64,000 nucleotides of DNA from positions 310,001 to 374,000 of the forward strand of contig CAWJON010000001.1 in assembly GCA_963844565.1 (NCBI GenBank), read 5' to 3'. Made by a program: the position numbers and the translations under genes. Position 1 is the first letter of the stretch; each line of letters starts with the position of its first letter. The stretch comes from JAFEDN01 sp963844565 (GTDB lineage: Bacteria; Pseudomonadota; Gammaproteobacteria; Coxiellales; Coxiellaceae). Shown piece by piece: positions 1-8,129 of the stretch. The notes beneath the pieces are model-generated. The model saw nothing but the letters and a program-made list of their open reading frames with translations. It did not search any database and was not told the origin of the DNA.

Positions 1-46
1 GATTTCCTAACCAGGGGCTGATTAAGTACCGATAGCTGATCAACAA
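1..46 (-). CDS. yidD: YidD membrane protein insertion factor, N-terminal fragment (runs off window)
   Basis: Only the first ~15 codons lie inside the window. Reading leftward from a TTG at 46 (or 43) gives LLISYRYLISPWLGN, which fits the YidD N-terminus (family pattern: hydrophobic stretch, then ISP-LLG before the CRF-P-CS motif). The order rpmH-rnpA-yidD is the classic one, and the reading frame follows the rnpA stop directly. YidD is a small inner-membrane-associated protein that helps YidC insert membrane proteins. The start codon is uncertain and the diagnostic cysteine motif lies outside the window. Confidence 0.6.
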   Translation of the reverse strand, partial: MLISYRYLISPWLGN

Positions 47-51
47 GCCTA

Positions 52-414
52 TTAGGATCTGGTTGATGATTTGAGAAATTCTTGAAATAAATCGTCTAAA
101 CATTGTCTTAACTCAGTTTTACTCGCATTTGCCGCATTAGTGCGCGCTAAGACGACTATATCGTACCCTTTTAGTAAAGGACGGTGGATTCGAAACGATT
201 CCCGAACCTGTCTTTTAAGTTCGTTGCGCATAATCGCTGTAGGAAATTTTTTTTTATAGGTGACAATCCCTAAACGCGGATAATCTAGTTTATTAGTTCT
301 TTGAAACAAGACAAAGAACTTCATCGCTAAAGACATTGGCGAAGATTGCGTGAGTTGGTATTGGCATCTCCGCAGTAATCGAAATTTTTTTAAAAAAATA
401 TTTCTTTCAAACAC
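52..414 (-). CDS. rnpA: Ribonuclease P protein component
   Basis: This is the basic protein subunit of RNase P, which helps the catalytic RNA trim the 5' leader of pre-tRNAs. It has 120 residues, normal for the family, with the RNR-type signature around residues 63-75 (R-N-E-L-K-R-Q-V-R). The start is a GTG at 414 that overlaps the end of rpmH by 8 bases, the usual tight coupling of this pair. yidD follows on the same strand. Unlike many bacteria, no dnaA lies on the other side of rpmH. Confidence 0.95.
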   Translation of the reverse strand: MFERNIFLKKFRLLRRCQYQLTQSSPMSLAMKFFVLFQRTNKLDYPRLGIVTYKKKFPTAIMRNELKRQVRESFRIHRPLLKGYDIVVLARTNAANASKTELRQCLDDLFQEFLKSSTRS

Positions 415-541
415 TTAAGCGTTTACGGCCTTTGGCTCTACGCTGGTTTAATACCCGGCGTCCACCGACGGTTTGCATTCTAGCCCGGAATCCATGAGTC
501 CTTTTTCGGTGAATTATACTGGGTTGATAAGTTCTAAACAT
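407..541 (-). CDS. rpmH: 50S ribosomal protein L34
   Basis: This 44-residue gene begins MFRTYQPS, has the L34 core RKRTHGFRARM in the middle and ends GRKRLSV. L34 is a very basic protein of the large ribosomal subunit. The second residue is Phe where most relatives have Lys (MKRT), otherwise the sequence is typical. It overlaps rnpA at its 3' end. The upstream gap holds candidate origin features and a hairpin repeat, so its promoter must lie within about 60 bases or beyond the repeat. Confidence 0.96.
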   Translation of the reverse strand: MFRTYQPSIIHRKRTHGFRARMQTVGGRRVLNQRRAKGRKRLSV

Positions 542-610
542 AAGGCACCCTCTTTTTCGGAAAAAACAGTCAATTATGATAATGAAAATTTCATTTCAAG
601 TCAACATTTT

Positions 611-700
611 ATCCTAAGTTCTGGCGAAGCCAGAACTTAGGAATGAAGAGGGAGTTCGCTCCGCTCTACTCCCTCTTCGGACTCCCATCAGGCAAGGATT
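611..700. repeat. Hairpin mosaic repeat, copy 1
   Basis: Two adjacent hairpins: a 14-bp perfect stem at 612-625/629-642 with a GAA loop, and a 10-bp stem at 645-654/669-678 (GAAGAGGGAG paired with CTCCCTCTTC), followed by the conserved tail CCCATCAGGCAAGGAT. It shares order and spacing of modules with the copies near 9.5, 33.1 and 52.2 kb, but the first stem has a completely different sequence that still pairs perfectly. Confidence 0.85.
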
Positions 701-908
701 CTTTTATAATATAAAGATATTTTAAATAATTAATTTGTTGTAGGGGAGGGTAAAAAAAGTTAAAACTGTTAAAAAGTTTTATATAACAATAAGTTATTAA
801 TTATTAAAGCTGTGAATGACTTGTTGATAAGGCCATGATTTCTGTGGATAAAAAAACAATGAGTTTTGGTGGTTACCTATAAAGTGACTTATCCACAGGA
901 AATAACTA

Positions 909-939
909 TTGCATTCCTGTCCTAGCAATAAGATATAAT
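909..939 (+). promoter_or_regulatory. Possible promoter of the usp gene
   Basis: TTGCAT at 909-914 and a perfect TATAAT at 934-939, 19 bases apart, 46 bases upstream of the usp start. The spacing is longer than ideal, so the call rests mainly on the -10 box. Confidence 0.35.
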
Positions 940-985
940 GGTATATATAATAATATTAGTAATAGGCTAAAAGGAATTTATTATT

Positions 986-1423
986 ATGCAAAAATACCAA
1001 AAAATCCTAGTAGGGGTTGAACTTGATCCTAAAGCTGATGCATTAGTTCTCGCAAAAGCTCAAGAATTGAAAGATCAGTTTAATGCTAAACTATATTTTA
1101 TACATTGCGTTGAGCATTTAAGTAACTATGGTGCGGCCTACGGCGTGTCCGCAGGAATCGATATTGAAGAAATTTTGGTACAAGAAGCGCAAAAATCTAT
1201 CCAAGAAATTGGCCAAAAATTTGGGGTCTCAGCTAACCAATTATTAGTCAAGGTGGGAACCGCAAATCACATTATCGTTGATGAAGCAAAAGCGATGGGG
1301 GCTCAATTAATTGTTATTGGTAGTCACGGTCGCCACGGCGTAAGGTTATTGCTTGGCTCGACTGCGAATGGGGTTTTACATAGTGCTCATTGCGATGTAT
1401 TAGCGGTCCGCTTGAAGAAATAA
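986..1423 (+). CDS. Universal stress protein, UspA family
   Basis: A single-domain Usp of 145 residues. The nucleotide-binding loop is visible as G112-S-H-G115 followed eight residues later by G124-S-T, close to the G-x2-G-x9-G-S/T motif of ATP-binding members. These cytoplasmic proteins accumulate under starvation or stress; the specific partner cannot be read from sequence. An AGGA sits 11 bases before the ATG. It is a single gene, facing dacB with only 3 bases between the two stop codons. Confidence 0.9.
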   Translation: MQKYQKILVGVELDPKADALVLAKAQELKDQFNAKLYFIHCVEHLSNYGAAYGVSAGIDIEEILVQEAQKSIQEIGQKFGVSANQLLVKVGTANHIIVDEAKAMGAQLIVIGSHGRHGVRLLLGSTANGVLHSAHCDVLAVRLKK

Positions 1424-1426
1424 CCC

Positions 1427-3007
1427 TTATTCTGCTTTTTTGGCTAAAAGTAAAAATTTGCAAACCTTGTCTTCAAAGTTTTTGTAAGTTCGGTGAGAGT
1501 CCTCTGGGCCATTTGTCATGATGACAAAAACCAAAAGACCATTATGATAGGTATCAATATATCCAGCTAATGCGCTAACCCCTTTCATGGTTCCTGTTTT
1601 AGCATGCACGGGTTGAGTTTTCGCAAAAGAAACAAGCCGGCCACGCAAAGTACCATCTTGACCAGCAATGGGTAGAGCCTCCCAGAGGTCAGGTTTAATT
1701 TGTGGTTGGAGATAGGCATATTTCAATAATTGAGCTAATTGGTGTGGAGAAACTAAATCGTAGCGTGATAAACCGGACCCATCATATAAGTGTGTTTGAT
1801 TGAAATCGATTGCAGTCGGTGCGGTTAAAATTTGCTTGACGGCATTCAGTCCATTTTCCCAGGTTCCTTGGCTTTGATAATAGACTGCGCCAATTTGTTT
1901 TAAAATAGAGTTGGTATAAAGATTATTAGACTCCTTTAATAATATTTTTATAATTAAATTAAGTGGTGGGGATTGATGAACGGCTAAATTAATTGCTGTG
2001 TTAGGCGTTTGTTGGATATCAATAGGTCCTTGATAAGCGATTTGATTTTGATGGAGAAAATCTTCAATCAGTACCTTGGCATAAATTACTGGATCGCGCA
2101 GAGCCAATGCAAAATATTGTTTGCTGGGCTGCTCAGCGACACATCCTGTGATATGGAATGTGTTGTCGCTGTCACTATAAAAAGATAAAGGGCAACCCTG
2201 TCTGCGGCTATTACTAGTGATAGTCTTATTGTCAATTTTTATCACACCATTCGGTACGGTAGATCCTGCAATTGCTGGTTTCCCCGGTCGTAGCGGAGAC
2301 AGAGTGATAGCGAAACGATTTTCATTAATGATGACAGCATTCAGAGGAGCAGCATAACCAAAAATTAAATCATGTAGAAACCACCCCGGCGCGTAAGAAG
2401 ATGAACCATAAGCGGTATTGTCTAAATAGACATGACCGTTAATCGCCCTGATCCCATTATTCTTAATTTCGTTTAACAAGCCATTGAAATCTTTGCTGGT
2501 TAGCGTCGGATCGCCATTAAATTGAACGTAAAGGTCGCCATTGAGGGTTCCATTACTTAAAGAGCCAACTATCTTTAAGGAAGTCTGAAAATGGTAATCC
2601 GATTTCAAAAAATTCAGAGCGGCAACGGAAACAAATAATTTATTAACGCTCGCAGGGGTAAACAAATTATCCGCGTCATGTTGAAAAAGAATTTTGTCCG
2701 AATCAACGCTTTGTACAAAAACTCCAACATGTGCGTTTTTTGCAGTGCTGTTTACAATGGATTGTAAGCCAGCTTGTAAGCCCAAACTTTCTAATAAGGC
2801 ATCTGCATTAGAAGGACTAGAAGAATGAGTAGCGGTCACCGTATGTTTCGTTTTATGATTTTGGTGGTGAGTTTGAATTTTTGAGGCGTTATGATGACTG
2901 GCGAGAGCCGTTAAAGGGAGAGTGAGTAAGGCAGTACAAAAACCAATGCGCAGCCAACTAACTGCAATCGCCAAGGATTGCAGGCAAAAACTTTGTTTTT
3001 GCGCCAT
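1427..3007 (-). CDS. dacB: D-alanyl-D-alanine carboxypeptidase/endopeptidase (PBP4, peptidase S13)
   Basis: A periplasmic penicillin-binding protein that trims peptidoglycan cross-links. All three active-site motifs are present: S-V-N-K near residue 120, S-N-N near 360 and K-T-G near 470, counted from the ATG at 3007. That start is preferred over one at 3025 because AGGAG lies 10 bases before it. An N-terminal signal peptide is clear (hydrophobic stretch ending LTALA), followed by a His/Ser/Thr-rich linker of about 40 residues that is longer than usual. At about 526 residues it is slightly longer than E. coli DacB. Confidence 0.92.
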   Translation of the reverse strand: MAQKQSFCLQSLAIAVSWLRIGFCTALLTLPLTALASHHNASKIQTHHQNHKTKHTVTATHSSSPSNADALLESLGLQAGLQSIVNSTAKNAHVGVFVQSVDSDKILFQHDADNLFTPASVNKLFVSVAALNFLKSDYHFQTSLKIVGSLSNGTLNGDLYVQFNGDPTLTSKDFNGLLNEIKNNGIRAINGHVYLDNTAYGSSSYAPGWFLHDLIFGYAAPLNAVIINENRFAITLSPLRPGKPAIAGSTVPNGVIKIDNKTITSNSRRQGCPLSFYSDSDNTFHITGCVAEQPSKQYFALALRDPVIYAKVLIEDFLHQNQIAYQGPIDIQQTPNTAINLAVHQSPPLNLIIKILLKESNNLYTNSILKQIGAVYYQSQGTWENGLNAVKQILTAPTAIDFNQTHLYDGSGLSRYDLVSPHQLAQLLKYAYLQPQIKPDLWEALPIAGQDGTLRGRLVSFAKTQPVHAKTGTMKGVSALAGYIDTYHNGLLVFVIMTNGPEDSHRTYKNFEDKVCKFLLLAKKAE

Positions 3008-3114
3008 AATACGGCTGCTCCTCAAGATATTAGGAATGATATTAGAAATGCTATTAGGAAAAACAAACTACTTGATTCAATTAAAGTTGTCAATTGGAAG
3101 AAGAGGATAATTTA

Positions 3115-3777
3115 ATGAGTATACAAACTTTAAACTTAACGCCAGCTCTTTATTCGTATTATCAAACACACGCCTTTAGAGAACCGCCAATCCTGTCGGA
3201 ATTAAGAGAAGAGAGTATTCGACAAAAAGGCGCTTTGGCAAACATCCAAATTTCTCCTGAGCAAGGACAGTTCATGTATTGGCTAGTTAAGGCTGCCAAG
3301 GTAAAAAAAATTTTGGAAATAGGCACTTTTCTGGGTTACAGCAGCCTATGGTTAGCGTTGGCGCTACCGCAAGGGGGAAAACTAACCACCTGTGATATTA
3401 ATAAAGAATTCGCCGACGAAGCAGCACGATACTGGAGAAAAGCGGGTGTTAACCACCTAATTGAATTTAAAGAAGGCCCAGCGTTGAAAAGTTTAGAAGA
3501 ATTAACAGGGAATTTGATGGTTTTTGATTTTATTTTTATGGATGCTGATAAAATTGAATATGACGCGTACTATGAATATTCGTTAAGGTTGCTAAATCCT
3601 GGTGGGATAATAGCCATTGATAATACATTGAGAGGTGGCAGCGTTGCCGATCCACACAATAGCAACCCAAGTACGGTTGCTATGCGTAAATTTAACGACA
3701 AAATAATTCAGGATGATCGTATTGAGATGAGCTTATTGCCTATGAGTGATGGGATTACATTAGTCTATAAAAGATAA
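3115..3777 (+). CDS. SAM-dependent O-methyltransferase, family 3 (caffeoyl-CoA OMT-like)
   Basis: The protein has about 220 residues with the family layout: SAM-binding LEIGTFLGYSSL, acidic motif TTCDIN, metal/SAM-site FIFMDADK, and NPGGIIAIDN. Relatives methylate catechol-type hydroxyls with a divalent metal, but the bacterial substrate is usually unknown. The ATG at 3115 is chosen because AGAGG lies at a suitable distance and the upstream extension is not conserved in character. It is divergent from dacB, and its last 18 bases overlap the 3' end of parB. Confidence 0.88.
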   Translation: MSIQTLNLTPALYSYYQTHAFREPPILSELREESIRQKGALANIQISPEQGQFMYWLVKAAKVKKILEIGTFLGYSSLWLALALPQGGKLTTCDINKEFADEAARYWRKAGVNHLIEFKEGPALKSLEELTGNLMVFDFIFMDADKIEYDAYYEYSLRLLNPGGIIAIDNTLRGGSVADPHNSNPSTVAMRKFNDKIIQDDRIEMSLLPMSDGITLVYKR

Positions 3778-4590
3778 AATCCCCATTTTTTCCAATAAGC
3801 CATTTAAAATCTCGTTATTATAAAATTGAATTTTAAGCCAACCACCTTGGGAGGAAGGGTCAATATCAATTTTTACTTCTGTCCCTAGCTGATCTTTCAG
3901 TGCATTTTCCAGTCTAACCACATGGTTTGAAGCTGGAGGGTTTGAAGACTTAGTTTCGGTAACAGAACTAGCGTTGTTTCTCTTTAAATAGGTCTCTAAC
4001 TGACGAACAGACCAGGTTTTTTCAACACATTGTTTTGCTAATTGTATCTGTTCATTTTGCGGTAAAGAGGCTAAAATTTTACCGTGACCTTCACTCAAAC
4101 TGCCTTCAATCAAAAATTTTTGCACATTTTCTTCTAAACGCAATAAACGAATCATATTGCTAACTTGAGTACGTGATTTTCCCAAAACCTCAGCGACTTC
4201 CTCATGGCCATAATTAAATTCGTCAATTAATTTTTGAATGGATTTGGCTTCTTCAATTGGATTCAAGTTTCTGCGTTGAATATTTTCCACTAAGGTTACC
4301 GCGGCTGCTTGTTCATCGCTATAATTTTTAATTAGGCAGGGAACCATAATTAAGCCGGCGATTTGCGCAGCTCGCCAACGCCGCTCACCTGCTATGATTT
4401 CAAAAAATTCATTAAATTCCTTAGATTCATTGAGCAGAGGGCGCACCACAATCGGTTGTATAATCCCACTGGATTTTATAGATAAAGCTAATTCGTTTAG
4501 AGATTGATGATCGAAATCACGCCTTGGTTGATACTGCCCACAGCGCAAACAATCAATGGGAATTTCGCGGAACTGAGAACTTTTTGTCAT
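3760..4590 (-). CDS. parB: Chromosome-partitioning protein ParB/Spo0J family
   Basis: The protein has 276 residues. Visible parts are the N-terminal nuclease-like fold with IAGERRWRAAQIAG (the CTP-binding arginine box), VENIQRRNLNPIEEA, the helix-turn-helix GKSRTQVSNMIRLLRL, and a C-terminal dimerisation region. ParB binds parS sites near the origin and works with ParA. Here parA and rsmG are not neighbours; instead the gene starts on an ATGA overlap with the stop of pyrB, so it is probably translated from the pyrB message. Another copy elsewhere cannot be excluded. Confidence 0.92.
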   Translation of the reverse strand: MTKSSQFREIPIDCLRCGQYQPRRDFDHQSLNELALSIKSSGIIQPIVVRPLLNESKEFNEFFEIIAGERRWRAAQIAGLIMVPCLIKNYSDEQAAAVTLVENIQRRNLNPIEEAKSIQKLIDEFNYGHEEVAEVLGKSRTQVSNMIRLLRLEENVQKFLIEGSLSEGHGKILASLPQNEQIQLAKQCVEKTWSVRQLETYLKRNNASSVTETKSSNPPASNHVVRLENALKDQLGTEVKIDIDPSSQGGWLKIQFYNNEILNGLLEKMGILSFID

Positions 4591-5498
4591 TTTATAAGAA
4601 GCTTTTCTAAAATAGCCATGCGCATAGCAACCCCGTTTTGTATTTGGTTTAAAATCAAACTTTGCGGACTATTGGCAACAGCGCTTTCAATTTCTACCTC
4701 ACGGTTCATGGGCCCAGGATGGAGGACGATGGCATTGGGCGCTAATTTTAAAAGTTCGTTGGTGAGCCCATATTGATTAAAAAACTCTTGAAGATCAGGA
4801 ATATTGTTTTTTGGCATGCGTTCACGTTGGATACGTAAAGTAACAATAACGTCAGCGGAACTTATCCCTTCACGCATTGAGTTAACAACATGTATATTTT
4901 TATTCTGAATATTTTTAGGCAATAACTCAGGCGGACCGATTAATCTAAGTTCTCGGAAGCCAACAAGTTGCAAAATAGATATTAGAGAATGTGCAACACG
5001 AGAATGAAGAATATCGCCAACGATCGCAATTTTTAAAGAGGAAAAATCAGATTTTTTTTGCTTTATAGTCAATAAATCCAACAAGGCTTGCGTAGGATGT
5101 TCGTTGACCCCATCTCCACCGTTAATAATATTGGCCAAGTTTTTTATTTCTTGCGCAATCCATGCGGGCGCTTCGGATTCGGGATGTCGAATAACAAATA
5201 ATTTGGTGCCCATGGCGATAAAAGTTTTTACGGTATCCAGAAGTGATTCGCCTTTGACGGTAGATGTTGAACCCATGTGAGGGTTTAACACCAAAGCACC
5301 CATGCGTAGAGCGGCCACCGTAAAAGAATATTGTGTGCGTGTGCTGGGTTCAAAAAAAAGATGTGTGATCAAAACACCATTTAAAGAGGTCAGTGTTTTA
5401 TTTGGAATGACAGCGGTATTGAGTAGCTCCTGTGCACGATCTAGCAAACTTTCTATAACCAATGGAGATAAATCGTTAATGCTCAATAGATGTTCCAT
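4587..5498 (-). CDS. pyrB: Aspartate carbamoyltransferase catalytic chain
   Basis: This enzyme catalyses the committed step of pyrimidine synthesis, carbamoyl phosphate plus aspartate to carbamoyl aspartate. At 303 residues it has the normal length. Carbamoyl-phosphate loop F-E-P-S-T-R-T at residues 49-55, H-P-T-Q at 134-137, and H-P-G-P-M-N-R at 260-266 are intact. No regulatory chain gene (pyrI) and no pyrC follow; parB does, with a 4-base overlap. The gap upstream to ruvX holds a degenerate genomic repeat. Confidence 0.95.
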   Translation of the reverse strand: MEHLLSINDLSPLVIESLLDRAQELLNTAVIPNKTLTSLNGVLITHLFFEPSTRTQYSFTVAALRMGALVLNPHMGSTSTVKGESLLDTVKTFIAMGTKLFVIRHPESEAPAWIAQEIKNLANIINGGDGVNEHPTQALLDLLTIKQKKSDFSSLKIAIVGDILHSRVAHSLISILQLVGFRELRLIGPPELLPKNIQNKNIHVVNSMREGISSADVIVTLRIQRERMPKNNIPDLQEFFNQYGLTNELLKLAPNAIVLHPGPMNREVEIESAVANSPQSLILNQIQNGVAMRMAILEKLLIK

Positions 5499-5524
5499 AG
5501 AAAATGAGAATAACTGAAACTATG

Positions 5525-5590
5525 TTTGATCGCAATCATCTCCTCGTCGCGAGCCGCACAATGACGACAGCGGTCTTTTGTCAGAATGAC
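5525..5590. repeat. Degenerate intergenic repeat with GTCGCGAGCC core
   Basis: In reverse, this stretch reads GTCATTGTGCGGCTCGCGACGAGG followed by ATTGCGATC in broken form. It resembles the CGTCATTGCGAG-type palindromic repeats common in intergenic DNA of many proteobacteria. Only this single degraded copy was seen in the window, so the family assignment rests on general resemblance. Confidence 0.4.
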
Positions 5591-5604
5591 AATTTTTAAA
5601 GAGA

Positions 5605-6014
5605 TTACTCCGGGTTAGCGGCCATCCAAGATTCTAGGATAAGCTTGGCGGCATAACAATCCAATTCTGGTAATTTTTTTTTTGTCCGCGTAATTCCGCA
5701 ATTTGGCTTTTGGCCTCTCGTGTGGTTAAACGCTCATCCATTGTGAACGTGGGGAGCGAAAAACGTTTTTTTAATTCCGCAGCAAATTTTCTTGAAGCAA
5801 TACTGATAAATTGCTCAGTTCCATCCATTTGAAAGGGTAGGCCGACGACGAAACCGGAGGGGCACCATTTTTCTATTAAAGCGGCAATTTCTTCCCAATT
5901 GGGTTCCCCTTTTTGGGCGAGCAAAGTAGTTAAGGGAGTAGCTGAACCAGTAATGGATTGCCCGATGGCGACGCCAATATATCGTAAACCATAATCAAAA
6001 CCGAGTAATAACAT
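5605..6014 (-). pseudogene. ruvX: Holliday-junction resolvase-like RuvX/YqgF, frameshifted in an A10 run
   Basis: The first ~108 codons encode a typical YqgF-fold nuclease (GFDYGLRYIGVA, VVGLPFQMDG, FTMDERLTTREA), implicated in 16S rRNA 5' processing and essential in many bacteria. As written, the frame passes a run of ten A (coding strand; plus-strand T at 5674-5683) and ends at 5634 in an unrelated tail. One extra A restores LDCYAAKLILESWM, the expected family C-terminus, with a stop at 5605 and a total of 136 residues. So one base is missing: a real lesion, transcriptional slippage rescue, or a sequencing error. It pairs with yqgE as in most gammaproteobacteria. Confidence 0.85.
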
Positions 6015-6038
6015 TTAGGAGTTCCCGCTGAAGAGCAT

Positions 6039-6587
6039 TTATGCATTACCCGAATGGCCTGATATTCTTTCAATATCCACCCCAATTAATTTGGCAGCGG
6101 CTTGCCAGCGCTTTTCGCTCGGAACAGTAAATAAAATTTCGCGTTCATATCGAATGATTAACCAATCATTGCGTTGTAATTCAACCTCTAATTGCCCGGT
6201 TTGCCATCCAGCATAACCCAATGTAATTAGAAATTGAGCGGGACCCCGATTATTAGCAATATCAATTAGAGTATCTTTAGAGGAAGAAAGAAAAAGTTCA
6301 CTGGCTTCTTCATACAGCACAAAACCATGTTCTTGACTCACTGGGCCACCCATCATTACCGGGTGAGCAGCAACCGTTTCAAGTGCAGTTGGAATATTGA
6401 GATGTTGCAAGACCTCGCGGAGCTGCATGTTTAAGGGTTTATTGATAATCAACCCCATAGCGCCCTCTTCATTATGTTCGTATAGATAAATTACCGACTT
6501 AGAAAAAGAAGGATCATCTAAACTAGGTAGAGCCACCAAAAAATGGTGCGCTAAAGATGTCTTGCTGACAGAAGCTTTCTTAGCCAT
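6039..6587 (-). CDS. yqgE: YqgE/AlgH family protein (UPF0301)
   Basis: A 182-residue protein of unknown biochemical role, almost always beside ruvX. Family hallmarks visible are the N-terminal HHFLVALPSLDDPSFSKSVIYLYEHNEEGAMGLIINKP, read here in parts, VMMGGPVS near the middle, and LGYAGWQTGQLE towards the end. The ATG at 6587 is chosen because a longer start at 6656 adds 23 residues without counterpart in the family. It lies upstream of ruvX on the same strand with a 24-base gap, so the two are probably co-transcribed. Confidence 0.88.
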   Translation of the reverse strand: MAKKASVSKTSLAHHFLVALPSLDDPSFSKSVIYLYEHNEEGAMGLIINKPLNMQLREVLQHLNIPTALETVAAHPVMMGGPVSQEHGFVLYEEASELFLSSSKDTLIDIANNRGPAQFLITLGYAGWQTGQLEVELQRNDWLIIRYEREILFTVPSEKRWQAAAKLIGVDIERISGHSGNA

Positions 6588-6711
6588 AAAAATCAGATGG
6601 ACTAGCCGTGTTAAGCATAATGAGTGTAGAAGGGAAGCGTTTAGATAGATTAACAAGAAGATTAAGATGCTAGAGGCAGGCTCTCACCTACCCCTAGATC
6701 CATAAACCGAA

Positions 6712-6756
6712 CTACTTTTTGCCTGGTTTTTTACCTGGCTTCTCTTTCTTGCTCAT
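6712..6756 (-). CDS. Possible 14-residue basic peptide
   Basis: An ATG at 6756 preceded by AAGGA at a proper distance opens a 14-codon frame, MSKKEKPGKKPGKK, made only of Lys, Gly, Pro, Glu and Ser after the start. The good ribosome site and repetitive basic make-up are the only evidence. It could equally be chance. Confidence 0.25.
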   Translation of the reverse strand: MSKKEKPGKKPGKK

Positions 6757-6921
6757 TGTTTTTTCCTTATTGGAAGTTACAATATTGTTGACAACAAAAC
6801 ACTGTCAACACCCTAAAGTCCCCCTTGGGGGTCCTTTATCCTCTCGCGACATTAGCTGGACCAATTCAGACCCAGATGCGCTTAATTTCAAACACAATTT
6901 AATTATAGCCTTAAACAGAAG

Positions 6922-7296
6922 TTATTCATCATCCGTGTTAGCATTACCATTGTCAAGAGATTGATCGGGGTTATTTGTATCCGGACTTTGATATTGACCT
7001 GGATCTGGATTTTGCCCTGAATCTTGATCTTGAGTTGGTTGACCTTGATCGTCGTAATTGTCCCCATAACCCGAATCTGGTGTATTTCCATCTTGGTCAG
7101 GTTGAGAATTATTAGGCTGATTATTCGGCTTATTAGCATCCGAGTTATTTTGCGAGCTATTTTGTTGGTCGTCTTGAAGGTAGCTTGGAGAGATTTGAGA
7201 AGGATCAGCGTTACTGTTATCAGCATAAGCTGTTGTGAGTAAGGCGCCCATGAAACAAAACGCTACGGGTGCGATAAACCAACGTTTCTTTTTCAT
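6922..7296 (-). CDS. Secreted Asn/Asp/Gln-rich acidic protein
   Basis: Not recognised. It has 124 residues with a clear Sec signal peptide (KKKRW, hydrophobic core, cleavage after TTAYA), then about 98 residues of low-complexity sequence dominated by Asn, Asp, Gln, Pro and Ser with no hydrophobic core. This would be a disordered, highly acidic exported protein. GAGGGAC precedes the ATG. It stands alone between yqgE and yggS, in divergent orientation to yggS. Low-complexity codons also produce open frames in other registers here, which I disregard. Confidence 0.6.
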   Translation of the reverse strand: MKKKRWFIAPVAFCFMGALLTTAYADNSNADPSQISPSYLQDDQQNSSQNNSDANKPNNQPNNSQPDQDGNTPDSGYGDNYDDQGQPTQDQDSGQNPDPGQYQSPDTNNPDQSLDNGNANTDDE

Positions 7297-7419
7297 CTTT
7301 TAAGTCCCTCAGGTTAAGTATATTTTCGAATCGAAAATGACTAAATATATTTAGAAAAAATAATAGAAATCTTTTAGCCATTTGTCAACAATTTGTTATA
7401 CTAAAGAAGGAGAGAATTG

Positions 7420-8118
7420 ATGACAGATATCGCCAGGCAGATTAATCAGCAGATCAAACAAGTGTTAAAACAAATTCAACAAGCTGAATTTGACTACAAT
7501 CGTATACCAGGCTCCGTCAAACTTTTAGCAGTTTCCAAAGGACAAACCATTGATAACCTCCAAGCCGCCATTGCGGCAGGACAAACTGCTTTTGGAGAAA
7601 ATTATTTACAAGAAAGCCTAAAAAAAACGAGCTTTTTTAAAGATAGCAAAATAGAGTGGCACTTTATTGGCAGACTTCAATCCAATAAGGCTAAAGCCAT
7701 CGCTGAAAATTTTTCTTGGGTGCAGGGTGTTGAAAACGTGAAGCTGGCAGAGCGATTGAATGCTTATCGTCCGCTCGACAGGGATAGGCTGAATATTTGC
7801 ATAGAGGTAAATGTCGACGAAGAAAAACAAAAAGGTGGCATTGTCAAAAGCCAAGTTTTTAAATTAGCACAGGAGATCAGTCATTTTCCACGGCTACATT
7901 TACGAGGGCTTATGATTATTCCAAAACCAACTGACGATTTCCAAAAACAACGATTAGTTTTTCGGCAGGTGTTTGAATTGCAACAAGCCCTTTTGTCAGA
8001 GGGATTCGATTTAGATACCTTATCAATGGGAATGTCTAATGATTTTGTCGCGGCGATTGCGGAAGGGAGTACCATGGTTCGATTAGGCAGAGTCATTTTC
8101 AATCCTAATATAAAGTAA
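7420..8118 (+). CDS. PLP homeostasis protein YggS/PROSC family
   Basis: The protein has 232 residues with an alanine-racemase-like barrel of one domain. The PLP lysine sits in KLLAVSKG (K40), with GENYLQE and the later IGRLQSNKA, MGMSNDFVAAI motifs typical of the family. It binds pyridoxal phosphate and balances cellular PLP rather than catalysing a known reaction. AAGGAGAG just before the ATG fixes the start at 7420. It heads a same-strand run with the thioesterase, folE and trxA. Confidence 0.93.
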   Translation: MTDIARQINQQIKQVLKQIQQAEFDYNRIPGSVKLLAVSKGQTIDNLQAAIAAGQTAFGENYLQESLKKTSFFKDSKIEWHFIGRLQSNKAKAIAENFSWVQGVENVKLAERLNAYRPLDRDRLNICIEVNVDEEKQKGGIVKSQVFKLAQEISHFPRLHLRGLMIIPKPTDDFQKQRLVFRQVFELQQALLSEGFDLDTLSMGMSNDFVAAIAEGSTMVRLGRVIFNPNIK

Positions 8119-8129
8119 GGAGACTAGTC

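Larger units (their letters stand above)
542..985. other. Candidate chromosomal origin region between rpmH and usp
   Basis: This 444-base gap has no gene. Seen in it: two perfect DnaA boxes in opposite orientation (TGTGGATAA at 843-851 and TTATCCACA at 889-897), one near-match (TGTTGATAA at 822-830), and strongly AT-rich stretches at about 698-810 and 930-985. Genes diverge from it on both sides. Known: origins of many gammaproteobacteria sit next to rpmH. Inferred: this may be oriC. Against it, only two full boxes are present and dnaA is not adjacent. A hairpin repeat copy occupies 611-700. Confidence 0.45.

Noticed and set aside
6805..6835. CCCCC-TT-GGGGG pair upstream of the yqgE/secreted-protein gap as a terminator
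   Set aside because: A two-base loop is too small, the outer bases mismatch and no T-run follows.
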